A stretch of 64,000 nt of DNA from Brasenia schreberi (lineage: Eukaryota; Streptophyta; Magnoliopsida; Nymphaeales; Cabombaceae): contig JAYKKT010000036.1 of the NCBI GenBank assembly GCA_036023115.1, positions 6,653,501 to 6,717,500 of the forward strand, given 5' to 3'. Shown piece by piece: positions 37,272-50,350 of the stretch. Below the pieces are notes generated by a model. The model was not told the origin of the DNA. It worked only from the letters and a program-made list of their open reading frames with translations, and did not search any database. Each line of letters opens with the position of its first letter. Position 1 is the stretch's first letter. The translations under genes were made by a program, and so were the position numbers.

Positions 37272-37531
37272 TACTATTGGCTTTCCGTCAACATTATATC
37301 CATCAACTCATTTATTTCGTTAAGAAAGCTAGTGAATGGTTAACCATTTTGATTAAGCAAAGTAACGAGTTTTTTGAAAGAAGGCTATACGTGCAAGGGC
37401 TCTGTTATGACATCATAACATACAGCAAAGCCTTTTTGAAGGAAAACACACACAATCGCACACGTAATGTAAATTGATCATGTTCGACATGCATGCTGCA
37501 TGTTGAGTGTTATATATATATATATATGTGA
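36429..37531. other. Intergenic DNA with a (GA)n run
   Basis: A short CA run leads into (GA)n at about 37240-37269. SINE-like words (GGTATCGAACTCATGACATT) occur near 36710. No gene is supported. Confidence 0.5.
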
Positions 37532-37786
37532 GGAATTGGTATATGCTACCACAGTTAGGTGCTAGTAAATCCAAACAATTCTAACCGTCTATTTTTTTTT
37601 ATGATAGATTATTAGAATTTAAATCTAAAAAGTACATGGGTATTTTTTCTGGGTACACTTTATTCACATGAGAACTCTTGCTTTTAAAATTTAAAATTTT
37701 AACGATTCATTATCAAAGTTTGATGAATGATATTTGTTTGGATTTCATTTGCTAGCACCTAAGTGTGTTAATATATACCAGTTTCC
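37532..37786. mobile_element. MITE-like element with ~50-bp terminal inverted repeats
   Basis: The left end reads GGAATTGGTATATGCTACC and then TTAGGTGCTAGTAAATCC. The right end in complement reads GGAAACTGGTATATATTAAC and then TTAGGTGCTAGCAAATG, both continuing to CCAAACAA. The 255-bp element sits between two AT runs, so the target duplication cannot be read with certainty; TA would suit a Tc1/mariner-type MITE. Confidence 0.75.

Positions 37787-37790
<4 letters not shown>

Positions 37791-37841
<51 letters not shown>
37791..37841. repeat. (AT)n microsatellite
   Basis: About 50 bases of uninterrupted AT lie directly after the MITE-like element. Confidence 0.95.
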
Positions 37842-37844
<3 letters not shown>

Positions 37845-40035
37845 ATGAAAATCATAAATGTACTTGCAGCATATTTCGTCTAATGTTGAACAAGTAGTGG
37901 CTGTAGGGCATTTGACTACTTGATCATGTCATCAAACCTTTCTCTGATGAACATTTTCTCAGAATTATCATGATTATACGCGAGTCCTATTAGTCTCAAT
38001 GATCTGTCATAGTGAGGTATTCTTCGAAATCCGTAGATGTTGATGGAGGCTGTAAACATCGCACACATCTTTGCCTGTTTCAAAGTGACCAACAAGTTAG
38101 ATGAGAGATCGCCAATGTACATGTGAACTTCAAACAGGAAATTTAAGCTCTTTGTATAGACTTTTAGGACCTCTTGGGGTGAGGCGGCTGCCTCACCTTG
38201 CCCATCAATTGGTCTAACTCTGTTGACTGTTTTTTTATGCCGTCATGGGTGATCTGCACTAACGACAAGACTTGGATTTTACTATTTAAGTAAGAAGAAT
38301 GTGAGTGTGTTCTCCAGATAAATGTGGTCAATTATAACTCAATTATGGGTCAGTTATGCTTATGTAAATGTTTGAATGCACAATTTCGTAATGGGTAGGT
38401 TCATGTTAATGTAAATGGACAAATTATGATCAGTTATTGCAGTCAATTATCCAAGTAAATTATTGAATTATGATCAATTATTGTGATTAGTTATGCTAAA
38501 CAAACCTATAAATATACGTACCTTGTTCCTGTAGGGATGAGTAGAAAAACAATCTCCCAACTGCATCAAGTTTTCTTCCAACTTGTAAACCTTATCTCTT
38601 GGTTTTTCGGTATTATCTATGATTCAGTTACGTAAGTGTAAGATGAATTGAAGGTCTTCATTGTTTCTTCAAGGTAATCACCGGGTTCAAATACATCTGA
38701 TAATTTAATACCGATGGTAGCAAACAAACCTAAAGGTTATCGTTTACTGCATCGCGAAGAACAAACCTAAAGGTCATCGTTTATTGCATCTCGAAGAATA
38801 ACATTTTTTTAACCTCTTGTTTAAGATGTCACATCTTGAGAAGCCAAGATTTGCCCCCACACTCTAAAGAAAACACGATTTTTCATGAGAAACACCGATT
38901 ACCATCCGAGAAATGCCATTTGCCGATTTCAAAAAAGACTGTTTGCCATTTGACTATTCTAACAAAAACCGATTGCCAATGTCTCTCAAAAACTTGAGCC
39001 ACTATAAAAGAAGTACACAATCGTGATCTCCAGAACCAGCAAAGAATTATCTCTAAAATGTACAAGTACCAAACTAAAAACATCATTTGAATAGAGTAGT
39101 GCTCTATTTGTTGTCTTTCCACCTTTGAGCGATGCATATAAACCTAATCAGTCTGTCTCCATTTCGAGACTGGGGTGCATTAGATAAATTTTTCACTCGA
39201 AAATGAAAATATTTTATGATAAGATGTTCAAAAGTTCATTTCCATCTTAGGCAACACTGTCTTTTGTCAAGAAAAAGGAACACTTACTTTCATCTCGAAG
39301 CTATTCTTATTTCTTTCGTGGTATATATCTAATTTGTAACCTGTCGTGATGTTTACCTCAGCCCGCTGCTACTATAAAAAAAAAGGTATTAAGAACTTAA
39401 AAACTTACCACATAGTACTATTTCTTAAGGGTTGAGACCTATATTATATATATAAGTATGTGTAGAGAGAGAGAATTGTTTGAAACTAAAACCGAAATTG
39501 ACGGTTGTAAACTGCCCCTAACTAAGTGTAATATATTTTTTCCAACACTCATTATCACAAATTGATCAAATCAATAGCTTAACGGTAGAGTGCTCCTTAC
39601 AATTCAGTTGGTGAAAAATTCAACTCTTCCAAGAAAATGCATTTACCTTATTTTTCAAAAAAGAAATTTCTGAAACGAATTCCAGGATGGTTTCGCAACC
39701 GGAACCAGAATCAGCTCCAAGACGGTTCAATTATGGTTCCAGGTTACAAGCAACCCAGAATGGGACGTGTTTACTTGTGCATATACCTTTTATATGCCCT
39801 CTCCCAAGATGAAAGTTTACTCAAATAGGCAACGATATGGAGAGCATGTTCGTGTATAGGTATATTTTTGGTTTACCCTTTAGATCAGTAGTTTGTACTA
39901 ATTTTGACGTCGTCAATTTAGGTCTCAAACTAGTTCATCTCTATTGTTTCCCTTGATATTATATACTTCTTTCAGAAGTTATGGTATGTACTCAATGTGA
40001 ATGTCTGCAATCCTTATCTAGAGTTTTAGGTCAAC
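37842..40035. other. Intergenic DNA without a supportable gene
   Basis: A minus-strand frame at 37916-38122 looks somewhat protein-like but has no partner exon that I could join and no recognised domain. Words resembling GGAACC/GGTTCC repeats occur at 39680-39760, and a SINE-like start at 39570-39600. Confidence 0.4.
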
Positions 40036-40344
40036 ATGAAACTTCATTCATTAGGAAAAACATTATGTCATTTTAGTATTTCTAAAGACATCATTTATTA
40101 TAACAATGAGACTCATTTTACGAATGAGCATGTTGATAGGTTGTGTAATTCTCTTGGCACATCAGTTAATATTTCCTCTCACCTTATTATCCCAGGGAAA
40201 TTATCAAGCATATGTAACCATAAAACGGTCATTGGCAGTATAGAGCAAATAATTGATGAAGGTCAAGCTTGGCATAAAAAGATCCATAATACATTTTGTG
40301 ATCGAACAACTCTTGAATGGAGTCTTTGTTGGAAAAGACCATAG
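40036..40344 (+). CDS. Unassigned 102-codon open frame next to the copia LTR
   Basis: This ATG-to-stop frame runs a few bases into the copia LTR that starts at 40327. The composition looks protein-like (for example NSLGTSVNISSHLIIPGKL), but I recognise no domain and found no upstream or downstream exon. The last codons belong to the LTR, so any original gene would have been cut by that insertion. It may be a gene relic or chance. Confidence 0.2.
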   Translation: MKLHSLGKTLCHFSISKDIIYYNNETHFTNEHVDRLCNSLGTSVNISSHLIIPGKLSSICNHKTVIGSIEQIIDEGQAWHKKIHNTFCDRTTLEWSLCWKRP

Positions 40345-41155
40345 GATTACAAGCGTAAAAAACCAATATGCAACAATCAAGAACATATCCTAGTCAATAA
40401 AAGTCACAAATCCAAAGTATGTTGTAAACAAACCGTATGGAAAACACAAGCAAATACTAATAAAAAAGAGAACTTGTCTGTTTGAGTCACCCTTGCAGGC
40501 TTGCTTTAGAGAAATAAAAGCCTCGTTGTAGAGTATGTACGAGTACCTACACTATATCTTCAAGATAAAATGCACACACGATAGAAGCACATACCATACT
40601 TAAGTCATCATCGACCGCCACCTCAGCCGCCTTGGCTTGAAAGTAAAGGGTAAGGGAGCAATCACAAACTATAAAGAGAACACCGCAGGCAGAGAGGAAC
40701 GTAGAGAGCATAGTGCGGGAGAGGAGAGAGTGCAAAACACATAAGTCTTAGGGAGCCCTAATCCCTTATTTATAGACCATGCGGTGGATCACGAATATCA
40801 TATCCGATCCAATAGATGCACCTCTCTGTTCCATAATTGTTCCCACGCATAGATTCATTTGACCGTTAGATCAAAATATTTTCGTACAAAAGATAAACTG
40901 AAGACAATTCTCAAACCCAAATCTAAGCTCAATCCCAGGCCCGACCTAGTGCATGCACGTGTGTGTATTCTACCATATCCTCACCAAGCTCTTTGAAGTA
41001 AGGTTCATAAGCTACTAACTATATAAAAGGATAGTGGATTAACTCCATCCTTCAATATGAGACTAACTTTGTCTCTTGGTCTTCACTTGCGCAAGTGACT
41101 CACATGTAACTTTTATACTTTAGGATTTTCACATATATATCAAAGATGCATTAAA

Positions 41156-41213
<58 letters not shown>

Positions 41214-41287
41214 TGCTTAACAAGAACTAAATACAATTAATACATGAGTTTAATTAACCCAACAATTAACTTGTATTAATTCTAACA
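40327..41287 (-). repeat. Outer left LTR (3' LTR of the copia relic)
   Basis: It is about 961 bases, bounded by TGTTGG and TCTAACA. It contains a long (AT)n run at 41158-41211 that is much longer than in the other LTR copies. Confidence 0.87.
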
Positions 41288-42813
41288 ATCCCCACAAAGT
41301 TATAAAGTGTAAAGTGTTCCACTAAACCAGCTATCAAATTATGTTTTTAGTAATGATACCTTTCAATTTGAACAATTACTTGAGTTATCCAATATAACCC
41401 ATATATGAACTAGGTGAACATATGTCTTGAACCTTAACCTTGAGTGTAAAATAACATAATAAAGGCTATAGCGTGGTCTTTAGGAGTGATACATTAATGA
41501 TCATCCATCAATATCATGTGTCAAGATTGATTTAAGGGAACAACTCAATTCCCTTAGTGCAACTTCACAATGTCAATCACTTAGCTAGGTATCTCTAAGG
41601 ATGTACTGTTGGCATCTTGTCCTAAGATTTGATCACATTTAGATATGTTGTAAACAAACCGTATGGAAAACACAAGCAAATACTAATAAAAAAAAGAACT
41701 TGTCTGTCTGAGTCACCCTTGCAGGCTTGCTTTAGAGAAATAAAAGCCTCGTTGTAGAGTATGTACGAGTACCTACACTATATCTTCAAGATAAAATGCA
41801 CACACGAAGTCATCATCGACCGCCACCTCAGCCGCCTTGGCTTGAAAGTAAAGGGTAAGGGAGCAGTCACAAACTATAAAGAGAACACCGCAGGCAGAGA
41901 GGAACGTAGAGAGCATAGTGCGGGAGAGGAGAGAGTGTAAAACACATAAGTCTTAGGGAGCCCTAATCCCTTATTTATAAACCATGCGGTGGATCACGGA
42001 TATCATATCCAATCCAATAGATGCACCTCTCTGTTCTATAATTGTTCCCATGCATAGATTCATTTGACCGTTAGATCAAAATATTTTCGTACAAAAGATA
42101 AACTGAAGACAATTCTCAAACCCAAATCTAAGCCCAATCCCAAGCCCGACCTAGTGCATGCACGTGTGTAGTCTACCATATCCTCACCAAGCTCTTTGAA
42201 CTAAGGTTCATGAGCTACTAACTATATAAAAGGATAGTGGATTAACTCCATCCTTCAATATGAGACTAACTTTGTCTCTTGGTCTTCACTTGCGCAAGTG
42301 ACTCACATGTAACTTTTATACTTTAGGATTTTCACATATATATCAAAGATGCATTAAATGAATATATATATATATATATATAAGTGCTTAACAAGAACTA
42401 AATACAATTAATACATGAGTTTAATTAACCCAACAATTAACTTGTATTAATTCTAACAATCCCCACAAAGTTATAAAGTGTAAAGTGTTCCACTAAACCA
42501 ACTATCAAATTATGTTTTTAGTAATGATACCTTTCAATTTGAACAATTACTTGAGTTATCCAATATAACCCATATATGAACTAGGTGAACATATGTCTTG
42601 AACCTTAACCTTGAGTGTAAAATAATATAATAAAGGCTATAGCGTGGTCTTTAGGAGTGATACATTAATGATCATCCATCAATATCATGTGTCAAGATTG
42701 ATTTAAGGGAACAACTCAATTCCCTTAGTGCAACTTCACAATGTCAATCACTTAGCTAGGTATCTCTAAGGATATACTGTTGGCATCTTGTCCTAAGACT
42801 TGATCACATTTAG
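41288..42813 (-). repeat. Tandem duplication of LTR plus adjacent internal DNA
   Basis: 41643-42458 repeats most of the left LTR (lacking its first ~90 bases), and 42459-42813 repeats the internal piece 41288-41642. The two units are nearly identical, with a ~22-base deletion near 41806 and a shorter AT run (42361-42382) in the inner unit. The right LTR is clearly more diverged from both. Confidence 0.88.
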
Positions 42814-45800
42814 AAAATAATCTCTCTTACAGTTATGACACTTTAGGTTTATAAGAGACAAATACGCAGATACTGAAAGTCTCACAGAGAGATAAGTATC
42901 ATCTTATTCACATAATAGCTTGCTATTACCATATTGAACCTATTTTGTGGGATCTCCACTCAGTTAGGTAAATCGTTGGTTTCAGTCTCATCCCCAACCT
43001 ATATTTCATGACTAGACTACAGATAGACTCTTAGTCAAAGAATCAACTATATTATCTTTAGATCCAACAAAATCAACAATGATAACTCCATCAAATACAA
43101 AAGCCCTTATAGACTTTAGTTTGACTTGTATGTGTCTCCTTTTTTTTTTGATGTACTTGAAACTAGTGATCTTAACAATAATGTACTAAAATTACAATAA
43201 ACAACTTTTTTACCATAGGTAAATTGGACATGAGTCCCTTAAGTCATTCAACTTCAACCCAATCTCATCCAAAGCACATAGTTATGCCTCAAAGGTAGAA
43301 TGAGCCAATATAGTTTATTTTTTAGATTTTCAGGTGACAATGCCATCACCCACAAAAAACACATATCTAATGACCCTATTATTCATAGAGTTCTTTGCAA
43401 TCCAACTAACATCACTAAATCCTTCAAGCATACAAGGATATTTATCGTAAGATAATATAGGAAAAATAGTTCCCTTAATATAGTAAAATACTTTGTCTAG
43501 AGTTTCATAATGGGTTATATTTGGATAACTATTGTATATACTTAACTTACATATAACAAAAGCAATATCTCATTTAGATAAATTCATTAAACTATTGATA
43601 ATATGAGAATATCATAATGAATAACACTTTTATTCTTATACAAAGCTTTTGATAAATCATACGAAGTTTCAAAAGGTCTACAGTTTGTATATCCAAATCT
43701 CTCTAAAACTTTTTCAACATAGTGATACTGAGAGATTATTATACCATTAATATACTTTGTGATTTTAAACACTAAAATCACATCAGCATACACATATCTT
43801 TTTTCTCAAACTTTTTATACAATAATGATTTATTCTCATTCGCTATTCTTATATCAGAACCAAACAATAATATATCATCTACATAAAGGTACAAAATGAT
43901 GAATACATTATTAACCGACTTACAGTAGACACACTTATCAAATTCATTAGAAACGAAGTCAAATGATGGTATAATACAATCAAAATTTTCATGTCATTAT
44001 TTAGGAGCTTGTTTCAAATCATGTAATGATTTAACAAATTTAGACACCTTTGACTCATTCTCATGAACCAAAAATTCTTCTAATTGATCCATATAATTTC
44101 TTTTATTAAGGTTACCATGAAGAAAAATAATCTTCACAAGCATTTGATTGATTGTGATGTCATATATAGAAGCTAGTGCTATAAACACTCAAATTGTAGT
44201 CATCCGAGAAACATGAGAATACGTATCGAACGAATTTATTCATTCCATTTGTGTGTACTCCTTGGCAATTAACTTGGTCTTATACTTATTAATTATTTCA
44301 TCTGTATTTAGTTTATTCTTAAAAATTTATTTTTAACTTATAATACAACAACTAGGAGGTAAATTCATCAATTCTCGAGTATCATTAGAAAGAATTGATT
44401 GAATTTCATCATTAATAGTTTCCTTCCAATATTTAAACTCAGTTGAGGTCATACCCTACTGAAAGGTAATAAGATCATCCTCAACATTGAAAGTAATAAA
44501 GTTACTTCCAAAGTCCTTTGATATCCTAAGCTATTTATTTCTCCTTGGTTTAATTATTTCCTTAATCATCTGATATGAAAATAACAGTTTTAGAGTCACT
44601 TCCCACATTTGTCATCCCTTCCAAATAATTGGGAATAAAACTATTAATAGGGTGAAAATCTCTAGAAGATACACTTTGGGAATAATAAAATAATGTAGCA
44701 TAATGGAGCTTAACAATCATGTTGATATATATGTCAAATACATCATATGTAATGACCAAGAATTTATATGCATAGCATGTTTTCATGTAACCTAGAAATA
44801 TGACATACATTGTTTTAGGTCTCAATTTCTTTCTCTTGTATTCAAGGATAAAATCTTTTGTGACACACTCCTATATTTTGAGATATTTGATACTAGTTTT
44901 TCGATTCATATAAAACTCAAAAGTACTACTTTTCTTATGCTTACGGGAAACTCTATTCAAAATATAGTAACTTGTATTTAAAGCTTCTCCCACATGTAGA
45001 TAGATAACCCAAAACTTTGAAGTAAAATATTTATTATATTACACATAGTTCTATTCTTTTATTCTGCTATCACATTAGATTGAGGAGAATAGAGAATAGT
45101 AACCCCATAAACAATATTGTTGTTTTAATAATATTCTTCAAATAAATTTGAGGTATAATCTTGTCACCTATAAAACCTTAATCATTTAAGTACCTTACGA
45201 GTTTCGGTTTAGACTTTATCTCTAAATATTTAAAAAATTTCTATGGCTTTAACTTTACTTTTCAATAAGGAAATATAATAATATCTATTGCAACCATCAA
45301 TAACTATGATAAAATATTTTTTGTTATCCCTAGTTGTCATTCCATTGGATTCACAAATGTTAATGTGCACCAAATCCAAAATTTTAGATTTCCTGTCAAC
45401 CATATGAAAGGGTTTCTTAGGTTGTTTCGCTTGCAAACAAATACCACATTTGTGTTTTTTATCTATCACAGTCTTAAGAATATGATTTAAGTTTATCATT
45501 CTTCTCATAGAATCAAAGTTTACATGACTCAAACTAACATATCATACATTAGATGATTCAATATTACAAACATAAGAAAAAAAAGAAGTACAAGTGGAGA
45601 CTTTATTTTCATTAAATAAAAATATGCCTAACTCCTTTAGAAGTACAAGTGGAGACTTTATTTTCAATATTACAAACATAAGAAAAAAAAGAATCAATAA
45701 CTAATTCTACATAAATCTTAAACAAATCATCTACATAAAAATAACCCTTATTAAAGAAACACCCAATATTAAGTTGTATAATTATGACTTTATTATATTT

Positions 45801-46951
45801 ATAATCTAACATTAATCACTTCTTAACTAAAACTTGACTAGTGAGAATATTTTGATGAATCTTTAGAATATGCCTAACTCCTTTAGGAGTCAAGACCTTT
45901 CTCAAGGAAAAATTTAAGTCCACATTACTTCAACAGTCGAATGATCTCCTAAGGTTACAATTCTACCACAAACTATCTAGTAAGTTGGTCAGCATAAACA
46001 TGCATAATAGCCCAATGTCTATGATCAAGTATTGTGGCTGATAAATAAAAATATATGAGATTTAAGAGAAAGATATTTGTCATTGGATGTAGGTGTAGTG
46101 GTCACCATGTTGACCATTGCTCATTCACTGACTTCAAGTATTTTAGCTTTCTTGAAGGGACAGTCCCTAACCCAATATTCAACTTGACCACAAAGCCAAC
46201 ATAGTTTGTTTTTGGGTTTCTTTTGAATCTTGACTTTTGGTTTGTACTTTACATGTTTTCTTTAAGTTCACTAGGTTGTTTCTTTTCGTTCGTCAGGTTT
46301 ACCCTAGGGGTGCTATCAAGAAATAACACGTTTTTAGTCCTATGCTCTTCTTCTATTGCTATGTTTATCATGGATCATTAAGGGTCATCTTACACTTCTT
46401 ATACTTGAGATCTAGGCCAAAACCTTCCCAAGAGTTAGGAATTTTTTTTAATAATAGACATAGCAATAAACTTATAATAAAGCTTCACCTAAGCTTCCTT
46501 CAGACTATAGCATAAAAACTAACAGTCATGTACATGTTCGATAACATATTTCTCTTCTACCATTTTATACTTAACAAACTTGGTCACAAAATAATTTTCA
46601 AGACCGAGGTTTTTAATATTGTATTTCTGATATAAGGCATCCCACATATCTTTTGTTGTTGCGAAAGAGAAAGAATAATAAACATCGAACAATACACTCA
46701 ATAATGTCAATAGGATACAACATCAGCACATGACTAAAATGGTATCAAGATTAATATTGAGGTTCTAGGGTTAATATTGAGGTTGGGGACAATCTGACTC
46801 AATAAAGTATGGTTAACCAAATTTTCATACATTATTGCTAGCATTTAAAGTGTGCACCGATAAACATTTTTTATATCAAGATCAAGTTGACCTTCTGTCG
46901 GAGGATAGTACATAAAGACATGTTAACTATGGATATTGATTTCTCTATGAT

Positions 46952-47693
46952 TGTTGGAAAATACCATAGAATTACATGTATAAAAAACCAATATAACAAT
47001 AAAAAAACATAGCTCAATCAATAACAGTTGTTGATCTAAATTATGTCGTAAACAAACCATACATAAACACAAGAAAATAATAATAAAAAAAGAAAACTTA
47101 TCAGTGTGAGTCGCCCTTATGAACTAGCCTTAGAAAAATCATCGCCCCGCTACAAAGTAAGTACGGATACCTACACTATTTCTGCCTTAGTCGCCTTGAT
47201 TGGAAAGTGGAGGGATAAGGGAGTAGTCACAAACACTAGACAACACACTGGGAGTAGAGAGAAACGCAGAGAGTAGAGTGCGGGAGAAGAGAGAGTGCAA
47301 AACACATAAGTGTGGATTATAGAGCCCTAATCCCTTATTTATAGACATTGTGGTGGATCACGGATTTTGAATTCGATCCAACTTATGCACCTCTTCATCC
47401 CGTAACAATTTTCGCATGTAGATTCATTTGACCTCCCCAAGCTCTTTGAACTAAGGTTCATAAGCTACCAACTATATAAAAAGACAAATAGATTTATTAC
47501 ATCCTTTAATATGAGACTAAACTTTGTCTCTTAGTCTTTACATGCATAAGTCCCACACATGTGACTTTTATACTTTAAAACTTTCACATATGTATCAAAG
47601 ATCTATCAAATGAATATATAGGAATGTTTAACAAGAACTAAAAATAATTAATACATATAAGTTTAATTAACTCAACAATTAACTTTTCTAACA
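46952..47693 (-). repeat. Right LTR (5' LTR of the copia relic)
   Basis: This 742-base segment shares with the left LTR, in order: TGTTGGAAAA, AAAAAACCAATA, GTAAACAAACC, the phrase AGAGCCCTAATCCCTTATTT or its variant, CAAGCTCTTTGAACTAAGG and the end TCTAACA. Several deletions make it shorter. No standard initiator-tRNA-Met primer-binding site is readable inside it, which fits long decay. Confidence 0.85.
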
Positions 47694-50350
47694 CTCTTTT
47701 CTCCTTTTTGTTTCCTGTTTATTTATGCATTTATATTTGACACCGTTCATGGTACACTTGCGATTAAGATGAAAAGATACAGGTGGTAACTGATAAGGGT
47801 GATATATATAGATAGATAGAGATAGAGAGAGACTATGGAAAAAGAGTAAACGATCATGCACAAACCACCTGCCGATTTTTTGTGAGGTAAAAATTGGCCT
47901 TGTTGCGATTTTGTTGATTAGTTAAAGTCCACCTAATCTCTTGAATAAAGACAAGACTTCGTTTAGATATGAAGATTTGAAATCGATGGCTTATTAAAGG
48001 GGAAGAGGAGAAAGAGGGGCACCTTTTTCCTTTTCTTCCCTTTAATGGAGGTGCATTAGGAGGAGCTATGTACTGTAATTTACTATATTTTAGGTACAAG
48101 TTGGTGCTTTATTGGTGTCCCTTGTTTGATAAGTTAAAATTTCAACGATTTATAAATATTTATTATTTGACCTTTATCAGTCCTTATTTCGTTCCATTTC
48201 TTCATTTTAGAGGAGCATCTTTTGTTTATTTAATTAGCTCACAAAATAAACAAGCATAAGCAATTTACTATTTTTTTTGTGTGTGAGAGAGAGAGTCATG
48301 CACCTTCATATCAAATATAGTTATATTATTAAATTAAAAGTTATTATATACATAGTTATATTTATATAAAAATATATACATATAAGCATATATAATACTT
48401 ATAATAAATATATATTTTATACAAATAAAATCTAATATATATACGGAGCGAGTCGAAGCGGGTACCCATCGAAGAGGTCCAAATTGCCATCCCTACCACA
48501 AACAAAACCCTTCACTAACCACTTGGGGCTTAATCAATAAATAATGAAGAGTTTTCTTTTCTTAATATGGAAATTAAACTTCATTATAAATAATGGATTG
48601 CGAGTATCTTTTTTTTCTTCTTTCTGCTTACTTAATACGTAGCTCGTTCAGCTATAATTACGGTAAGTGCTCTGTTGTATGTACGTGGCTGATGAAAATC
48701 TACATCAGAGACTTGCCTCGAACAATCCGACATACTAATTTGATATAAAGAAAATACTTCCTTTTACCTGATACTGTAGGTTTTTACTTCGACCACCCGG
48801 TATAAAATTTCAAAAAGTGTTAAAGTTGGTCAACTAAATAACCTAATCTACATGAAAGCGAAATGAGAAAGAATATGTTGAGACCTGAAATGAGATCAAA
48901 TTCATATTAACTCATGCAGATAAGATCTTTGAATTCAATCCAGAGGTGTTTTGTTCTATATTTTGTCTTGAAAAGAACTTTTGAAAAGCTCTGCATCTTT
49001 TCGGCATCAATGGATGCGCAATGTTGCAATTCTTAACCGGGGATAGCCACAGGAAACCCATTAGAATCTGAAGTTAGCAGAATGTTTTCGACGTGCAAAA
49101 ATTATTGTAAATCAAGTTCAATAGTCCAGTTTGAAAAGCGTGGAAGTAAGCATTTGTGCCATCTATTCCATGGCTTGAAACAAATTGGGAGCAGACGTAC
49201 TGAACCGTGATCTCTTTTGAAAATTCTCAATGAATCTGAGAAATGCAGATCGTCAAAGATAATATCTATCGTCCGAAGGGTTCCCCAAGAACCATGTTAC
49301 ATCTTCACATAAGGAATTATACAAGCAGAAAGATTTGGAAAAAATTTAACCCAAGAACCGTGTTATGTCACACGGCATGTGCATCATGGCCCACGATTTC
49401 GCAACACTCGTACACAAATTCAATAACACCACGAAGCAAATTAATGATGACATTCATCTAAAAAACATATCTACTAGAAAACAAAAGGCAAGATCTCATG
49501 CAGGCCTATCACATAAGGAAGAATAGATAGAGTTTGGGAGATGGGGAACCCCTGACTTGAAAGATTCTTACTGCCACCAAACATTTAAAACTCTAATATT
49601 CCCGTCACCTTCGAACAAGTTGTAATGAATCTTAGGTACATCGAAGCACATTCATTTCCATAATACAAATATACGGTTGTTTATTGGAAGCAAAATACCA
49701 TGACCAATCATTACTCGCTTTGTGGATGAATAGTTGTCATAGGGCTAAGCTACCTAATTAACTATGTCTTTGGTTGACAATATATAAAGCCTGTAGAAGG
49801 TACTACGAGTAATTCTACTTCTTCCTATATATCTGCTTTATTTCAAAGAACATTGGTTCATTTTAAAATTAAAAAGGAAGCCATAAGTACAAGATGAGGA
49901 ATCTTGTGGTGCATACTGTCCTAAAATTGTTGTTGTTGTTGTCCTAAAATTGCCTTGATCCTTGATTGAGCAAGTTCTATAATATTCTTGCTCTCGCCAA
50001 CTTCTAGTTAGTTTGGTAGGATGCGAGTGTTATTACATCAAGTATAACTATTGGTGGACCCATTTTAAGGCGACTTAAGGTATGGACTTCAGCTGAAATG
50101 TAATTTTTTTTTGGGTTAGCCACTGCATATAGAGAAATACAAGTGCAACTTATTTAACCTAAAAAAAAATCCCAAATCCGTCTGTTACAATAGGCCTTCT
50201 TGAGTGTATAGTTGAAGAAAAAGTACCTTCGGCGATGCACTTAGCTAACCAGGCGCTTATACAACATGTACGTTTTCAATGGGGTACTTATTTCGAAATA
50301 TTAGGGACCAAGAGGTGATTAATTCCCGAGCAGTTCTCTTCTTTGATCAG
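47694..50350. other. Non-coding stretch upstream of the TGA-type exons
   Basis: I searched both strands for the basic region and leucine zipper expected before the 50351 exon and found none. Simple repeats (GATA/GA near 47808-47830) and AT-rich blocks occur. The end, TTCTCTTCTTTGATCAG, is a good splice acceptor for the exon at 50351. Confidence 0.5.

Larger units (their letters stand above)
40327..47693 (-). mobile_element. Ty1/copia LTR retrotransposon relic with duplicated 3' end
   Basis: The ends are LTRs reading TGTTGGAAAA..TCTAACA on the plus strand, so TGTTAGA..TTCCAACA in the element's own direction. Flanking GTCTT (40322-40326) and CTCTT (47694-47698) fit a 5-bp target duplication with one change. 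Minus-strand coding remnants appear in copia order: gag near 46519-46710 (ATTKDMWDALYQKYN), a nucleocapsid zinc knuckle near 46150-46200 (CWLCGQVEYWVRDC, with the usual His replaced by Tyr), GAG-pre-integrase and integrase 45230-45532 (CGICLQAKQPKKPF), reverse transcriptase 43587-44188 with YVDDILL near 43865-43895. Integrase precedes RT, which separates copia from gypsy. Stops and frameshifts are everywhere. A TTTGTGGGGAT stretch next to the left LTR is a plausible polypurine tract. Confidence 0.9.

Noticed and set aside
37916..38122. Minus-strand frame with protein-like composition
   Set aside because: No domain recognised and no splice-compatible neighbour; left unannotated.
41158..41211. 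(AT)n tract as a matrix-attachment or replication element
   Set aside because: It lies in an LTR and varies in length between LTR copies, as expected of an ordinary microsatellite.
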